Assembly (NCBI GenBank): GCA_030077755.1
Contig: JAQJZZ010000010.1
Coordinates: 4,712,001-4,776,000, forward strand
DNA: 64,000 nt
Direction: 5' to 3'
Origin: Filosporella fistucella
Taxonomy: Eukaryota > Ascomycota > Leotiomycetes > Helotiales
Shown here: piece by piece, positions 11,872-23,330 of the stretch
Layout: every line of letters begins with the position of its first letter
Position numbering within the stretch: the first letter of the stretch is position 1
The notes under the pieces: generated by a model
The model's input: only the letters and a program-made list of their open reading frames with translations
The model's database searches: none
What the model was told of the DNA's origin: nothing
Program-made: the position numbers and the translations under genes

Positions 11872-12763
11872 GGGATTGTATAGTATGTTTGGTTGGGTTG
11901 TTTGGATATCAATACCCATTTGTACTGGCATATCAATGTTCTATGTCCTATTATGTATCGATCACATTTTACCGACTAGTATCCTTCCTTCTCGCAATAT
12001 GATCAAAGCTTCTGATTGGAATTGGAGAGGTTTCGGGGAAGTTTTCGAGACGGATGAGATCATGAGAGTGTTAAAGAGAGTGTCTGAGAATATAAAATTT
12101 TAGATGGGATCAACAATGTTGTTCTATACACCTTCAATCTATATTCATAGTAAGCAAGTTTGCTATTATATATATTCTTATCTGGTTGGAGTGTCTTTGA
12201 TGGACTGTAGACTTACTATTCCGTTAGAGCCTCTCGCCGATCAGAAGGATCAATCTGCATAGCATCTAGCCAGAACGCGGCAGTGTGTTGTGGAGCGTTG
12301 AAAAGGAGTTTAGTGCCTTTTTGTTATTGAGACTGTGCATAGTACAGAAGCGGGCATTTTCCTTACTATTCATAATATAGTTGGTCCTTCGCCTAAATCT
12401 GGCCAAGGGACTCAACGATTGAGCTGAAAGGCAGCCAGGGACACTCTCAGGAGTAAGAGCATGAATCTTCGGTACGGTACATGATATGGAAGTATGCCCG
12501 GCCACAAATGGTATCCCATCTCCTGCTAAAAGGATGGACATAATTCCCGTGACCCGATTCAAAATTTCACATCTCACATATGGCACCTATAGAACAAAGT
12601 GACTTTGAAATGTTCTGTGCCATTATGATATCTCGGCACTGCCACATATATCTGATATGTAAATAGGCAATTCCTCCCAAACAATACGCTAAGTAACGTC
12701 AAACTCCGTTTGTCATCCAATCAACAAGCAAATCCCACCGGTAGCGCCTCATCCTCATTACTG
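11872..12763. other. Intergenic, convergent 3' ends
   Basis: This lies between the stop of the MBL-like gene (+) and the stop of the surface protein (-). Only short unsupported frames are seen, and no RNA gene or repeat. Confidence 0.55.
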
Positions 12764-14280
12764 TCACCGCCTCCTATCCGCTTCCGCTATAGCAGCATCG
12801 ATCCTCCTCTCTTCTTCTTCTAACCTCGCCACTTCCTCGGCACTCATTCCTTCTTCTTCTAAAAATGGTGCTCGGCCTGCAAAGACTTGAGGGCTGTGCC
12901 TTGCATCGCCATAGATGGGAACATCGTGGTATTCTTCAAATGTGGATGTGCCTGCTGCGGAGCGAGGAGAAAGAGCACCGGAGGTGCTGCGGGAATTCGT
13001 GCTAATACCGCGGGAAACGGTGCTAGCCATGGTGGCGGATGTTGGTTTTCTGCGGGGTACTGCAGCTGCGGCGCCGGTGTAGGGAGCTGATGGGACGGGC
13101 TCGTATGGACTTAGTGCTGAATGCCGTTGTATAGGTAGTGCAATATTTGCTCCCAATCCTCCATTGTTTTCATGATGTGTTTCGTGAACATGGGTGGTGG
13201 GGGATGTGGAAATTGTGTGGTCTTCTTTCTCGGACATAAGGTTTCGTGAGAATGAATCCGTATGCATACTTCGAGTAAGCATTACTTGTTCGGCTGGAGG
13301 GTTGCGTTTGGCATGTTTTCTGCGGAGGAAGAAGAGGGCAGCCAGCAGAAGGAGACCGAAAATGAACAGTGCCCCGAGAGCGATACCTACTTTTGCTCCA
13401 TTCGAGAGGCTCCCATTGCTTTTCGAGGACTCCTGAAGGCCAGCCAGAGGGGTTACGGTGGTGGTTGCAACAGTGCTTGACGGATTGGTGACGGTGGATA
13501 GTATCGTTGTGGGTGTTTCCGTGGTCGCAGCTGTAGGCGCGTCGGTGATCTGTGTTGTGAAGACGAGATCTATTGATGTAGGATCTAGCACTGGCAAAGC
13601 TATAGCGGTAGTTGGTGGGAGAAAAAAGCCCTCAGTCCCGAATCCATTTGGTTCCCTTGCTATATTGAAGCTGTGGTGGCTATAGTACATGCAATGGTCT
13701 GGAAAAGATGTGTCGACGAAGCAGAAGAAATAATTGTTAAGATCAAGCGGTTTCCCTTGTTGAGTTGGAGTAATAGTGAATGATAGTTTGCTCGACCTAG
13801 CTTGGCGGCCCTCACTACATTTTTCTATAGTACCTGATATACAGAAATTGGCTGCAGCATGATTTAGCATGTAAAATACAAAGTAATTCACGATTACTCA
13901 CGTTGGACCTCAAAAATTTTGTACAAGTCCGCGTTTTGAAATTCAAAAGTTTTGGAATTTTGGGAAATATCTTTCGGTACAGCCTTGCAGAGCAATATTG
14001 TTGCTTTGGCAGCATTAGGACTTGTGCCGTTGACGCTATACACTACTTGTGTTGTAGTATTAAGAGAGAACGAAGGTAATGGATCGTCAAAGGCCCCAAC
14101 GAAGTTTCCACTTCGCGCTGTTGATGATTGTATTGTAGATGATGTTGTCTTCGTTGAAGTGTCGCCGGCTGAAATTCCGACAGCAGGGTTGATACTGGGT
14201 GATGGTTTGGAACCTATCTCTGATTCATTTGCACGAACAACCACAGCCAGTATGGCGAGGCTGAGCGTCGATATAATCAT
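12764..14280 (-). CDS. Single-pass Ser/Thr-rich cell-surface protein
   Basis: Two exons, 14280-13902 and 13851-12764, total 1,467 nt, 488 residues; the 50 bp intron joins FEVQ to PNFCISGTIEKC. The ATG at 14280 gives a clear signal peptide (MIISTLSLAILAVVVRA). The outer part to about residue 275 holds several Cys (including a C-x5-C pattern) and then a Thr/Ser/Pro-rich stalk (TTETPTTILSTV) suited to O-mannosylation. One transmembrane helix (VGIALGALFIFGLLLLAALFFL, about 279-300) is followed by the stop-transfer RRKHAKR and a roughly 185-residue cytoplasmic tail, Ser-rich and ending in an acidic EEERRIDAAIAEADRRR helix. This architecture is that of Mid2/Wsc-like wall sensors, but no WSC domain is visible, so a sensor role is inference. 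Confidence 0.8.
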
Positions 14281-16931
14281 GACATTCGGATATACAAAAA
14301 CCACAAACAAAGAGATGCAAAGTTCAGGGTATCAAAAGCGTAAAAACATCAAGAACCAAAAACCAGAAGTTCAGCTTGTCGATGTGGGGAAAGGCAGCAT
14401 TAATACCAGTCAGCTCAGCGGCACGATCCTCCAGCTGTGCTTTTCGCCTAGCCTACTCGCATCTGCAGTGCCAGTCTCGCGAAAGAGAAATCAGCAAATC
14501 TCACCGCAGGGCTGCGCCTCAATTTCTTGCACGATGTGATCCTTTGATACGCAGTGGCAGTTGGTGTATCAGCACTGAGCACAAAGGGATCATCCCCTGT
14601 TCCTGTTTGCGGCGGCTTATGGCTATTGGCGTACGGAGAAAGGTGTGCTGATGCTGCTGCAGCAGAGGGACGAGCGAAGGATGCGCTGGGGAGATGGGAA
14701 GAAAGCGTATAGGGTAAGGCTCTGGGGCTGAGAGGCAGGATGGGGGGATGGCTGCACTGCATATCCTTTTGCTTTGCCTGTTTCTGTTTGCCTTTATCGA
14801 GGAAAATGGACATGGAGTATCCGTATGGAGTACATTGCCTGCTTGCTTATTTCTGGCTGGCTGGCACACTTGTGCGAGGACGAGGGTTGTGTTGTGTTGT
14901 GTTGGGGCGTGGCATGGTATCGCATGGTTCTGGTATGGACTGGTACCATATGAATTTGGGGAGGGCGCATTTTGACGTGGATGTTGGATGTGGTGTGGGT
15001 GTGATTGACGTGTTGTACTGTCGAAAATAGAAAAAGCGAGGCTGAATGAGGGGTTGTAATCTGGAAGTAAGGAGATCTGCTTGATTTGAGGCTGAATACA
15101 AAGAGAAGTAGGAAATAAGGTTAATAATTGAAGGTTGTCGTGATGGATTTTGGAGGTGAAAATGTTCTGGGGACATTTGGGGGCCACCGAGAGAGCAAGG
15201 ATGGAAGCCTGAGCGTGCTGCACGTGATATATGATGGACGAGCTGACAGCATTGGATGGTTTCAGATTTATACGTTTCAATGATCTACAGCGAGGAGGTC
15301 TGACAATTACTAGGCGTATGAACTAGAGGATAATCTCACTTGGTAAGTGTGGGAAAGATTGTGCAGCTACCAGCAGTTCATCGAAAAGCACACATTCACG
15401 TGATACGATGTCTACCCACCACCTGAAAGCCTCCAGTTTCAAGCCCTGTCTCTTTGACAATCTGTCACTTGAACCTTCGAGTCTCCTCAACCATGTGCGG
15501 AGAATTTAATCTTTGTTCTATTTATACACCAAGCAAAGACCTCTAAACCTTTGTCTCTCTATCATACCCAAAGTAGCCGAATATCGAAGCCGAATGCAAA
15601 CAGTCGGAAGTATCAGCAAGCCTCCAAGCATAGGAAGTCCCCGAATGGCGACCTGATTTCACTTGCATTCCAATTCCGCTCTAGTCCACTGATCCAATGA
15701 ACCTTCAATAGTCTGGGCTGAACAGAGTGGGATTAGTTTGGCAGAGCAAATAAATGTGAGACATAGGCTGAGCGTTGTGTATGCAGGATCCGGATTGGGC
15801 TACTTAATCGGCCGTTTCGCTGCCGAGCTCAGGCTGACATTTGAGGATGTGAGATGAGAAATGGAATATGAGAAATTGCATAGTGAAAACTCGAGACTGA
15901 GTCTATGCTAGATGATTATATCGTCTTGTGATGAAGTGATCTCCAAAAAATCACAATTTTATTTTTATCCAGACTACTTAATCGACCATTTGGCTGCCAC
16001 GGTCAGGCTGACTTTGGGGGATGTGAACACAGAAATGGGATTTTTGAGATTGTACAGTGAGGCTTCGAGATAGATATTATGCTAGAAATCACATCATCTA
16101 GCAATGTAGCAATCTCCAAAGAACTTCCCCCCTCCAAAAAAGTACACAAAACATGCAAAACTTAATACCACCGCGCACGATGGATCAAGAAACCCCTCGA
16201 AGGGTTTTTTGTCGAAATTTGGAGGGGGAGGAGGAGGGGCGCCGGGTTTGAACTGGATATCTGGTTAGTTTTTACTTCTTGTTAGTGGAGAGGAATTTGT
16301 ACTTACTTCATATAGACGATGAATTTGCCTATCGGGCCAAATAGCCAAATTTTTTGGGCCAACTTGGGTCCCCGATTGAAGGAACAATGCTTATTTGAGT
16401 AGATGTATCATGGGAGAGGATTGAAGGGATGAATATATCTGATGAGGCGAAGAACACGTGGAGAGCTCTTGTGTTATTAGCAACTCTATTGCGAGTGAAG
16501 TGCGAGGTATACACCTCGAAATGTTTTGCTCTTTCGAATCTGTATACACAGCACACGAGGGGGTTTGAATTGCGATGGCATGTTCCCAGAAGGGTTCAAT
16601 ATAAACAACAATACGGGATCATGATGTGAGAAAGTTTGCGTGCTCTTTTTTATGATTCCAGTAAGGTTGGCAGCATTTTGCCGTCAGGAAACGATTGGAG
16701 CCAAGAGACGATCGAGACCAAGATGGGTAAGAAAGTACTTTTGACATATTATCATACAGCTAGATTAATTAAATACGAGAGACATACGCTGAAAGATGGA
16801 AATGTGACCCAGGTCCCGTTTTCCCCGCTACTGAATAGCTCAGGTCCTTCGATCAAGATGTCTCAATAAAATCTGAGGATAACACCACCATTACCATTAT
16901 TATCACCCATATCACCAGGACTCATTCTGTC
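14281..16931. other. Gene-poor spacer with a diverged duplication
   Basis: This is the upstream region of the surface-protein gene and the downstream region of the aquaporin gene. The long minus-strand frame at about 14519-15280 is low complexity, lacks an ATG start and shows no domain, so I do not call it. A ~174 bp tandem duplication (15800-16133) is listed separately. A short hairpin (AAACCC/GGGTTT, about 16189-16207) followed by T's lies just after it. Confidence 0.5.
15800..16133. repeat. Two diverged tandem copies, period ~174 bp
   Basis: Copy 1 runs from about 15800 and copy 2 from about 15974. Both open CTACTTAATCG, continue with GCTGCC and CAGGCTGAC, then GAAATGG, and end with ATGCTAGA and ATCTCCAAA. 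By eye they differ at roughly a quarter to a third of positions, so the duplication is old. It is non-coding. Confidence 0.7.
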
Positions 16932-18526
16932 TCAAGGTCCCACAAGTGGCCCCTGAGCAGCCAACTTCCTCTGCCGCCGCAAAAACTCATAATCACCTCC
17001 TCCAACCTGCTCAACTTCTTCCCTCTCCCTACTCCTCGAAGCCACCACACTAGCCAACCCCGCGACTCCTCGATCCTCCAGTGCCCCGGGCCACTGAGCC
17101 TCCAAATCTTCTCTCCCCTCTCTGCTTCTCTTAGCCCTAACCATCTCCTCCCTCTCTTCTCGTCCCTGCGTCCCAATCACGCCTTCCGCATCAACCACAC
17201 TCGGCTCCGCACTCTTATCCGTCAGGACCTCGAATCCTCCTTCCTCTTCTATAGCAGCTATCTCCTCTACTTCCGCTTGTCTCTCTTCCACTACTTGAGC
17301 GATCTCATGTTCAGGGTTCTGCGTAGGATCATTCTCGGCATCGCCATCTTGTCCTGGATTCGCCATCTCGTATTCGAGAATCTTCATTAGTTGGTAGAAT
17401 ATCACTGCTAGTAACGTCCCGATGAATGGACCGACCCAGTAGATCCAGTGGTCGGAGCCGAAATTGTGGGCAACAGCTGCGGGTCCAAAGCTACGTGCTG
17501 GGTTGAGAGAACCGCCTGTGTAGTACACTGCTACGAGTTCACCGATAAAGAGTGAGAGGCCAATCCCGACAGGAGCGATGTAAGTAGCTCTGTGTTTCTC
17601 TTTGGCGAGCATGATGATTGTGAATACTAGCTCGGCAGTGCAGAGTGCTTCGATGAAAATACCTTGGGCGATGCTCGTTCCTGAACCGAGGGTGGTTTGG
17701 ACGTTGAAGGGGGTTGGAAACATGACGCTTACAAGGTAGGCAGCGAAACATGCACCTGAGATCTGGGAGATGAGGAGGAGGAAGGAGCGAATTGGGTGCA
17801 GGTCTCGAGTCAGAGTCAGCGCAAGCGTTACCTAGATTTCTGTAAGCCGGTGTTATGTTTGGCGAATAGAGAGACATACAGCTGGATTGAACAGACCCCC
17901 GCTGATGCGAAAGAAAATCCAAGCATTGACCATGAGACTGAAGCCGAATGAAAGGGATATATAGAGTAGTGTCGCCGGATTAAATCCACTGCTCGTGTTG
18001 GAAGTTGTGGTACTGTTATTCTGCGTTTCTCCAGCTCCAATATTCGCAACCTGTGTTCCACCGAAAGCAAAGAAAAGAAACAGAGTCGTCCCGACGAATT
18101 CCCCTATCACAGCAACCGTATCTACTTGCAATCAGCATCCATCTAAATGTAAAATCAGGTTTTCGCACGATTTTTGAAATCACTATGCATCCACTTAGTC
18201 CAAGCCACATGTCCCGGTATCTTGCTCTTCTGCTTCAACTTTCTCCTCAATTTCCTCCTCTCATGGTGACTTCTCCTCGATCGGGACTGTTCCATCCAAT
18301 CCTGTGAAGGTTCCGATTCGCTATCATCCTGTCTTCCCAAATGTCCAATCACGTTCCCATAATCTCTTGTAGAAGTCCCATTCGTCTGCGGCTTTCGAGC
18401 TCGCATGCCTTCTGTGGGAGGAGCTGGAAGATTATAGTGGTTACCGGTATGCTGACTATATTTCTGGTTAATCTGCTTCTCTGTAGCAGAGACCCATTGG
18501 GTCGTTGAGCCAGACGCTGAAGTCAT
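16932..18526 (-). CDS. Aquaporin (orthodox water-channel type) with long terminal extensions
   Basis: Three exons: 18526-18169, 18121-17880 and 17831-16932, total 1,500 nt, 499 residues. The first ~118 residues are hydrophilic and basic (RRKLRRKLKQK), then the channel starts at VAVIGEFVGTTLFLFFAFGG. The first NPA box is split by the second intron and is restored on splicing (FNPA|VTLALTLTR, about residues 198-203); the second reads LNPARSFGPA near residue 311. Ser after NPAR, and not the Asp of aquaglyceroporins, points to a water-selective channel. Six membrane segments can be counted. After the last one (YQLMKILEYEM) comes a ~130-residue acidic then basic charged tail that may be regulatory. 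The first intron uses a GTGCGA donor. The predicted site is plasma membrane or vacuole; this is inferred. Confidence 0.9.
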
Positions 18527-19157
18527 TGTCACCCCGGATTAAAAGTCACACCAAATAGAGTCAAAGAGGTAAGGAGCAAAGGAAAGGAAATCAACAGAGG
18601 AAGAGAGATAGGACCCCGATCGTCCCAGCGCCGCGCAAAACCCATCCATCCCCATCAAATGTCAAAATACACTTATTTCGTATTTTTATGATGGCATGGC
18701 TTGTGATCTGCGCAGGCGTTCGCGCTAATTCTGGTCCGGGGATGACGAGCCTCTGCGTTTGGCTGAGAGGAGAAAAGCGTGAGGTGTTAAGAGGCTCGTC
18801 ATTGACTAGATCGAAGAGCCGGATCGAGGCTGAAATTTTTCTAAGGGAAGGTTACTTCCCGCAGTGGCTTCTTCCTCGGTCTATGCGATTGCCTCTGTAT
18901 GTTACCATCGATAATCAATAGTTATTAGCCGTAGTTCTTTAGCCTCCTCGGAGGCTTTTGTTCGCGGCAGTCATTTTGGGACTTATCAAGCCTCACGATT
19001 CTTCGACAGAACCACGGTCATTTGAGGCGTGTACAAAATGCGCCGCGCCCTTACGTTGAGAATCTGTTTCATTGCAGTGCATTACATCTCGTTTCATATC
19101 ATGCGACCGTAAACGCCGACAAAATTACCTCCTTACAAATCCATCCATGCATACATT
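18527..19157. other. Intergenic (aquaporin promoter, condensin 3' end)
   Basis: This 630 bp stretch should contain the aquaporin promoter and the 3' UTR of the condensin gene. A short plus-strand frame (18688-18921) shows no domain and is not called. Confidence 0.55.
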
Positions 19158-22100
19158 CTACGCGCCGATAGTGATTTCAGCGGTTGGATCTTTTCTGATA
19201 TCCAACTCCATCAATCCTTCCTTCTTCTCAATCACCAAACCCTTCTCGTTGGCCAAGTGCAGAAGGCAAATGAAACAGTAACTTGTAGAGATATCGTTCA
19301 TGGCTTGCTTTGGATAAACACTCTGCAAATTTTGCATGACGGATGTGAATTTCAGAGTAGTATCTGCAGCAGTTTTTGGTTCTGCTTGGGGAGTGGGTAG
19401 ACGTCCCGGAGTTTGGATTGCGAGGCCCTAGAACAGCATTAGGATCATCGCACTGAAGTGAAATGACTGGGAACTTACAGTTTCTGGTTCTTCAAAACCA
19501 ATTCCTTTCCATAATTCTTCCTTCAACCGGCGCACATCGACTTTTTTGGCCACTCGAGCATATTGGACATACTCCGGTCTTAGTCTCCTACTCTGTGTTA
19601 CGAGCTGAGTTCCAAATGCACCTTCTTCGCCTTCCGCCAGTTGGGTCATTCCACCGTTCAATACATTATTGATGCCAGCCATTCCACCTGCAGCTCGTTC
19701 TTCAGCGCCAGGAGAGAAATGATCTCTTGCATCAGCAAATTCCATGTCGTCATCATCATCCATGCCACCCCCAAGAGGTAATCCGTCGTCCTGGAAGAAA
19801 TTTGCATCGTAATCACCCTGCGGTGCTAGATCCTCATCCATACCAGCAGGTCCCTCTTTCCGAGCCCAGAAACCTTCATCCATTTCACCTTCTGGTGCTT
19901 CTTCATCTTTTTGCTGCCCGAAACCGCCAGCTTTGGCCCCGAATCCGGATTTCCGACTACCCATACGAGCTCTCGGTTTTAGGAAAAGGCGCAGAAGTTG
20001 CTTGGAATTGAAATGTTTATCGTCAGGAAGCAGATTCCGTGTCTTAGATTTCCAGTCTTTCTTGGGAAGTGAAATCACCGAGTTAGAGGTAGCCGGTGTG
20101 TAAATGACTTCAGCTAGACTGGCACTAAGTGGTGACATGAAGTCGATCTCAAATGGTTCTTTCTCCTTCCGTGTTTTCGTAGCGGATGCTGGTTTGTTGA
20201 CATCTTTAATTTTCCGAATTCTCCAATGCTCAGGTCCTGCCCAATTCTTTTGCAATGCTTCATCAAAGTAGCTCAGAATATCTTCGTGTCCACCTTGAGT
20301 TTTCCCACCATGGTCCATCGAGATGACGTATTCACCGGTCTCGGGATCGAATGCACCAGCACCCATTCCGTCTCCATCTTCGCCGTCACCTCCACCCATT
20401 CCATCATTATCGAACCCGGCGTCATGAACACGCATGCGAGTCTCGATGGCAGCATCACGGGCCCAGGCTTCTCCTCCTTCACCAAAACCTGTATCCGCTG
20501 GAATATCAAAATTTCCAAGAAGTCCATCATCATCATCTTCGAATCCAATTGGGTTGTCGTCATCCAAGAAAATCCCAGACTTGTCAGCGATTCCACGGTG
20601 CCCATCTTCCGGCTTGTCTTTATCTTGTCTCCAGTCTTCTGGGGCTTTCAAAAAGGGGATATCCATATTTCCTGATGCGTCTCCCAAGTCAAAATTCTTT
20701 AGAGATGGGCAGATATCTTGTTCCTCGAGTCGATCTAAGCTAGGGAAGAATTTGGCGCCAAGAGCGCCGATGTCGATTTCGACATCATCCTCATCTTCTT
20801 CGGGTTCTTTCACCGTGGTGTCGATCGACGAATCTGGCTCAACTTCCTCCTCTTCCTCAACCGCATCTCCCTTCCTTCTCCTAGCTTCGCCTTCGCCAGA
20901 TGCGTCCCCAGCATCGTCGCTACTGTCGAAAACAATTCGACCTTGAGAATCGATTGCAAGATGATTCAATAGTAGCCCTTTAGCACCTCCTTCATCAAAG
21001 TCTGCTGAAGCTTTCTTGAACAAGGGATCGACTGAGAATTCGAGCTCAAATTTCTTTAGTTGCAGGGCTGCGAAAGAATTTGCAAGTGTTGCTTCTGATG
21101 AACGTTGCGCCTGGATGAGTTAGCGAGCTCGATTTCCACCAACGAAAACAACAACGATTATCGCAAAAGAATGATGTACAAAATGAAATGCCTAACATGT
21201 TTTGTCCTGGATACAGATGAGCGGACCGTAGCGATGCACTTTGCAGGGAATCCATTACTTTAACATTCAAACCAGGCACACATATAATTCCAATGACCCA
21301 AGTAAGTTGCAACTCTGCGCATGCATTCATTTTCAATATGGCTACATATTTGCCAAAACTCATGAAAATGATCGCGAATAACGAGATGGATAAATCCAGT
21401 TGCTTGTTATTTGCAATTAAGCTATCTGCGAGAATGTGACTATAAAACGACTTCGTCCTGGGGTGAAGCGGCAACAACTGTCTGTGAGTGGAATAGCACA
21501 CAGCTGGTGCGCTTAATAGATCATTGCTGTCGAGGAATAAAACGGCGAGACACTGTGTCTTTCTAGAGTAATGAGGCCCGTGCTTTCACGACCAAAAGTT
21601 ACAATCCGATATGGTGTAACGGCAAAAGTACGCCCTCGGGGCCCTTTACAGAAAAAGAGTCGTCGCTGCTTTAGCATCACACAGCACTATGCAGTGCAAT
21701 TTTTTGGAGTTTGACTGGGAAGGGATCACTGTGACTCTACACAAGGGCCAACTTGGCGATTTGCTTGAAAAATTACGAAGCAATTAAGTGTAAAGGTGCA
21801 GTAAGGATGCCAGGGTGAAATATAGAATATTTCGAGATAAGTCAGCGAGACCACCGAGCGGACTTGTCCAAATCAAGTATCAAAGTTGAGGTATACAGCA
21901 GAATCATGCTATCCAAGGATAAATCATCCAAGCAAAAGACACGAATTATTAGCTGATTTATGTTTCTATAACTAGAACACAGACGCGAAAGTGTAAGGGT
22001 AAAAATTCCCAAGGTTACTTGATATGCCAATTCAACGAATACCAAAGGTGAGAAAGATTTACTCGCTCGTTTAATGTGTTTGAGTGGGCACGACAGATTG

Positions 22101-23330
22101 CAAAACCCGTCCCAAAAGGGATGGCTCTGGGCGGTTAGATCTTACCGCTGATCTAACCGCCCTGAGCTGCAAAATTACCCCCACCCAAGTTGTTGATTGC
22201 ACCACCCGAACACTTGTAGGGCAATTCAAGTTCATAACCGCGGCCGGTCCAGTATCTGAAGGAAAAGCAACGGCAGCAAAAATAAAATCAGAACAAAAAC
22301 ATACAACAGCAGGTATTCGCTGGTGGTCACCCACCCAACTACTAATCTGCCGATCTGAGGCTTGTGTATGGCAGAGCGGACGGGATGCCCAATTCTCCTC
22401 AGTCTGTGGTCGTATGTGACAGTCGTAGCATTATTCGAACATATATCCAGCAACACTTTGAATGTGTGCAGCCTCCATAAACGAAGTTCACCAACCCAAT
22501 GCACTGACACAGGAACAGCTTTGAATGCATTGCGAATATGAATGACCAAAACAATCGTGTAAGGATGTTGACAACAGAAAATCAAACTCACTCTCTTTTT
22601 CGGTTTCTTCTGGACAACTCCATTTTCATCTTCAACCTCTTCCTCACTTTCTTCCCCCTCTTCGCTTTCGCCTTTCTTCTTTTTGTTGTTTCCACTGTCG
22701 GCCAGACCACTCAGGAGCTTTCCGGTCTCCGTCGCAACACTGTCAACTCTGCTGGTATAGATCTTGACGCAACCATCTAATGTGCAACTGGCTTTCTGGA
22801 AATTTACTCCATCGCCTTCTTTTAAGAGTGACATGTCGTGAAAATAATCGATAAGCGCAAAATTCCATGAATTTGCGGCATTGATCTTGTTGTCCGTGGC
22901 CATTTTCATCCACTCCTCGAAATTGGCAAGAATCGGCACACGCTTCATCGGGGTAACTGCTGAACCTCCAACCATCAATATGTCCTCATCCACATCATTT
23001 TCCTTGCCGGATGATCCCCTAGGAGTTTTAGGGTTGGAGGAAGGTGATGAGCTGCCTGCCCGACTGTAATTCGAAAGCTTCCGTGTCGGTGTCGCTGCGG
23101 CCTTGATAGAGTTCATGTGTATATCGTGCAAGGCATGTCGCGACTGGAGCCGCTTTGCCTTTTCTTGTGCATCATCGTTGAGAGGGATTCTATGGGCTGA
23201 TTAGCAAATAAACCTTCGGGTTTGAGTGTAATGCGCACTTGACAGCAGATTTGAAAGGGGATGCTGCCAGAGAACCAGAAGTCGTCCGGCTGGCAGTAGA
23301 TCCCCTCGGGTTTTGCGCAACTCGAGGCAT
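19158..23330 (-). CDS. BRN1: Condensin complex subunit 2 (kleisin, barren/CAP-H)
   Basis: Four exons: 23330-23239, 23189-22592, 21110-19479 and 19427-19158, total 2,592 nt, 863 residues, a usual length for this subunit. It is the kleisin that bridges the SMC2-SMC4 heads and recruits the HEAT subunits for mitotic chromosome compaction. Supporting blocks in order: IPLNDDAQEKAKRLQSRHAL near the N-terminus; ILANFEEWMKMATDNKINA and WNFALIDYFHDM; SSEATLANSFAALQLKKFE and DEGGAKGLLLNHL right after the large intron; an acidic middle; PFEIDFMSPLSASLAE; and DISTSYCFICLLHLANEKGL near the C-terminus. The third exon is reached over a 1,481 bp intron (21111-22591), far larger than any other here; joining KKPKKR to AQRSSEATLANSF restores an uninterrupted family alignment. 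That intron holds a 5S rRNA gene. The ATG at 23330 begins MPRVAQNPRG. Confidence 0.95.
22129..22162. repeat. Perfect 13 bp inverted repeat in the condensin intron
   Basis: GGGCGGTTAGATC (22129-22141) is followed after 8 bases by its exact reverse complement GATCTAACCGCCC (22150-22162). A few more pairs extend the stem beyond one T-T mismatch. It lies about 140 bp past the 5S 3' end. Its role is unknown; it could be the relic of a mobile insertion or an RNA hairpin in the intron. Confidence 0.8.
22299..22417 (-). rRNA. 5S ribosomal RNA, nested in the condensin intron
   Basis: The minus strand reads a 119 nt 5S rRNA. It opens ACATACGACC and closes GTTGTATGT, which pair as helix I. It contains the family-constant blocks CATCCCGTCCGCTCTGCCAT, TTAGTAGTTGGGT and GGTGACCACCAGCGAATA, the last two within the internal control region. 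Other helices also close: CTGAGG (nt 16-21) with CCTCAG (nt 58-63), GGCA with TGCC, and GCAG with CTGC; several of these differ from the Neurospora sequence as I remember it yet remain paired, which argues for a functional gene rather than a decayed copy. A run of five T's directly follows and would serve as a Pol III terminator. It has the same orientation as the host gene. Confidence 0.93.

Noticed and set aside
14519..15280. 253-codon open frame on the minus strand
   Set aside because: It has no ATG start, low-complexity composition and no domain or splice logic. It is probably leader or promoter DNA of the surface-protein gene.
16189..16212. Hairpin AAACCC/GGGTTT followed by T's, like a bacterial terminator
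   Set aside because: Rho-independent terminators do not apply in a fungal nucleus, and there is no Pol III gene just upstream.
19727..20946. Several plus-strand frames of 94-170 codons within the condensin region
   Set aside because: They are antisense shadows of the Ser/Asp/Glu-rich BRN1 exon.
21605..21640. TCCGATATGGTGTAACGG resembles the 5' part of a tRNA-Glu gene within the BRN1 intron
   Set aside because: No anticodon stem, B box (GGTTCGANTCC) or matching acceptor end follows. At best it is a tRNA fragment; it could be chance.
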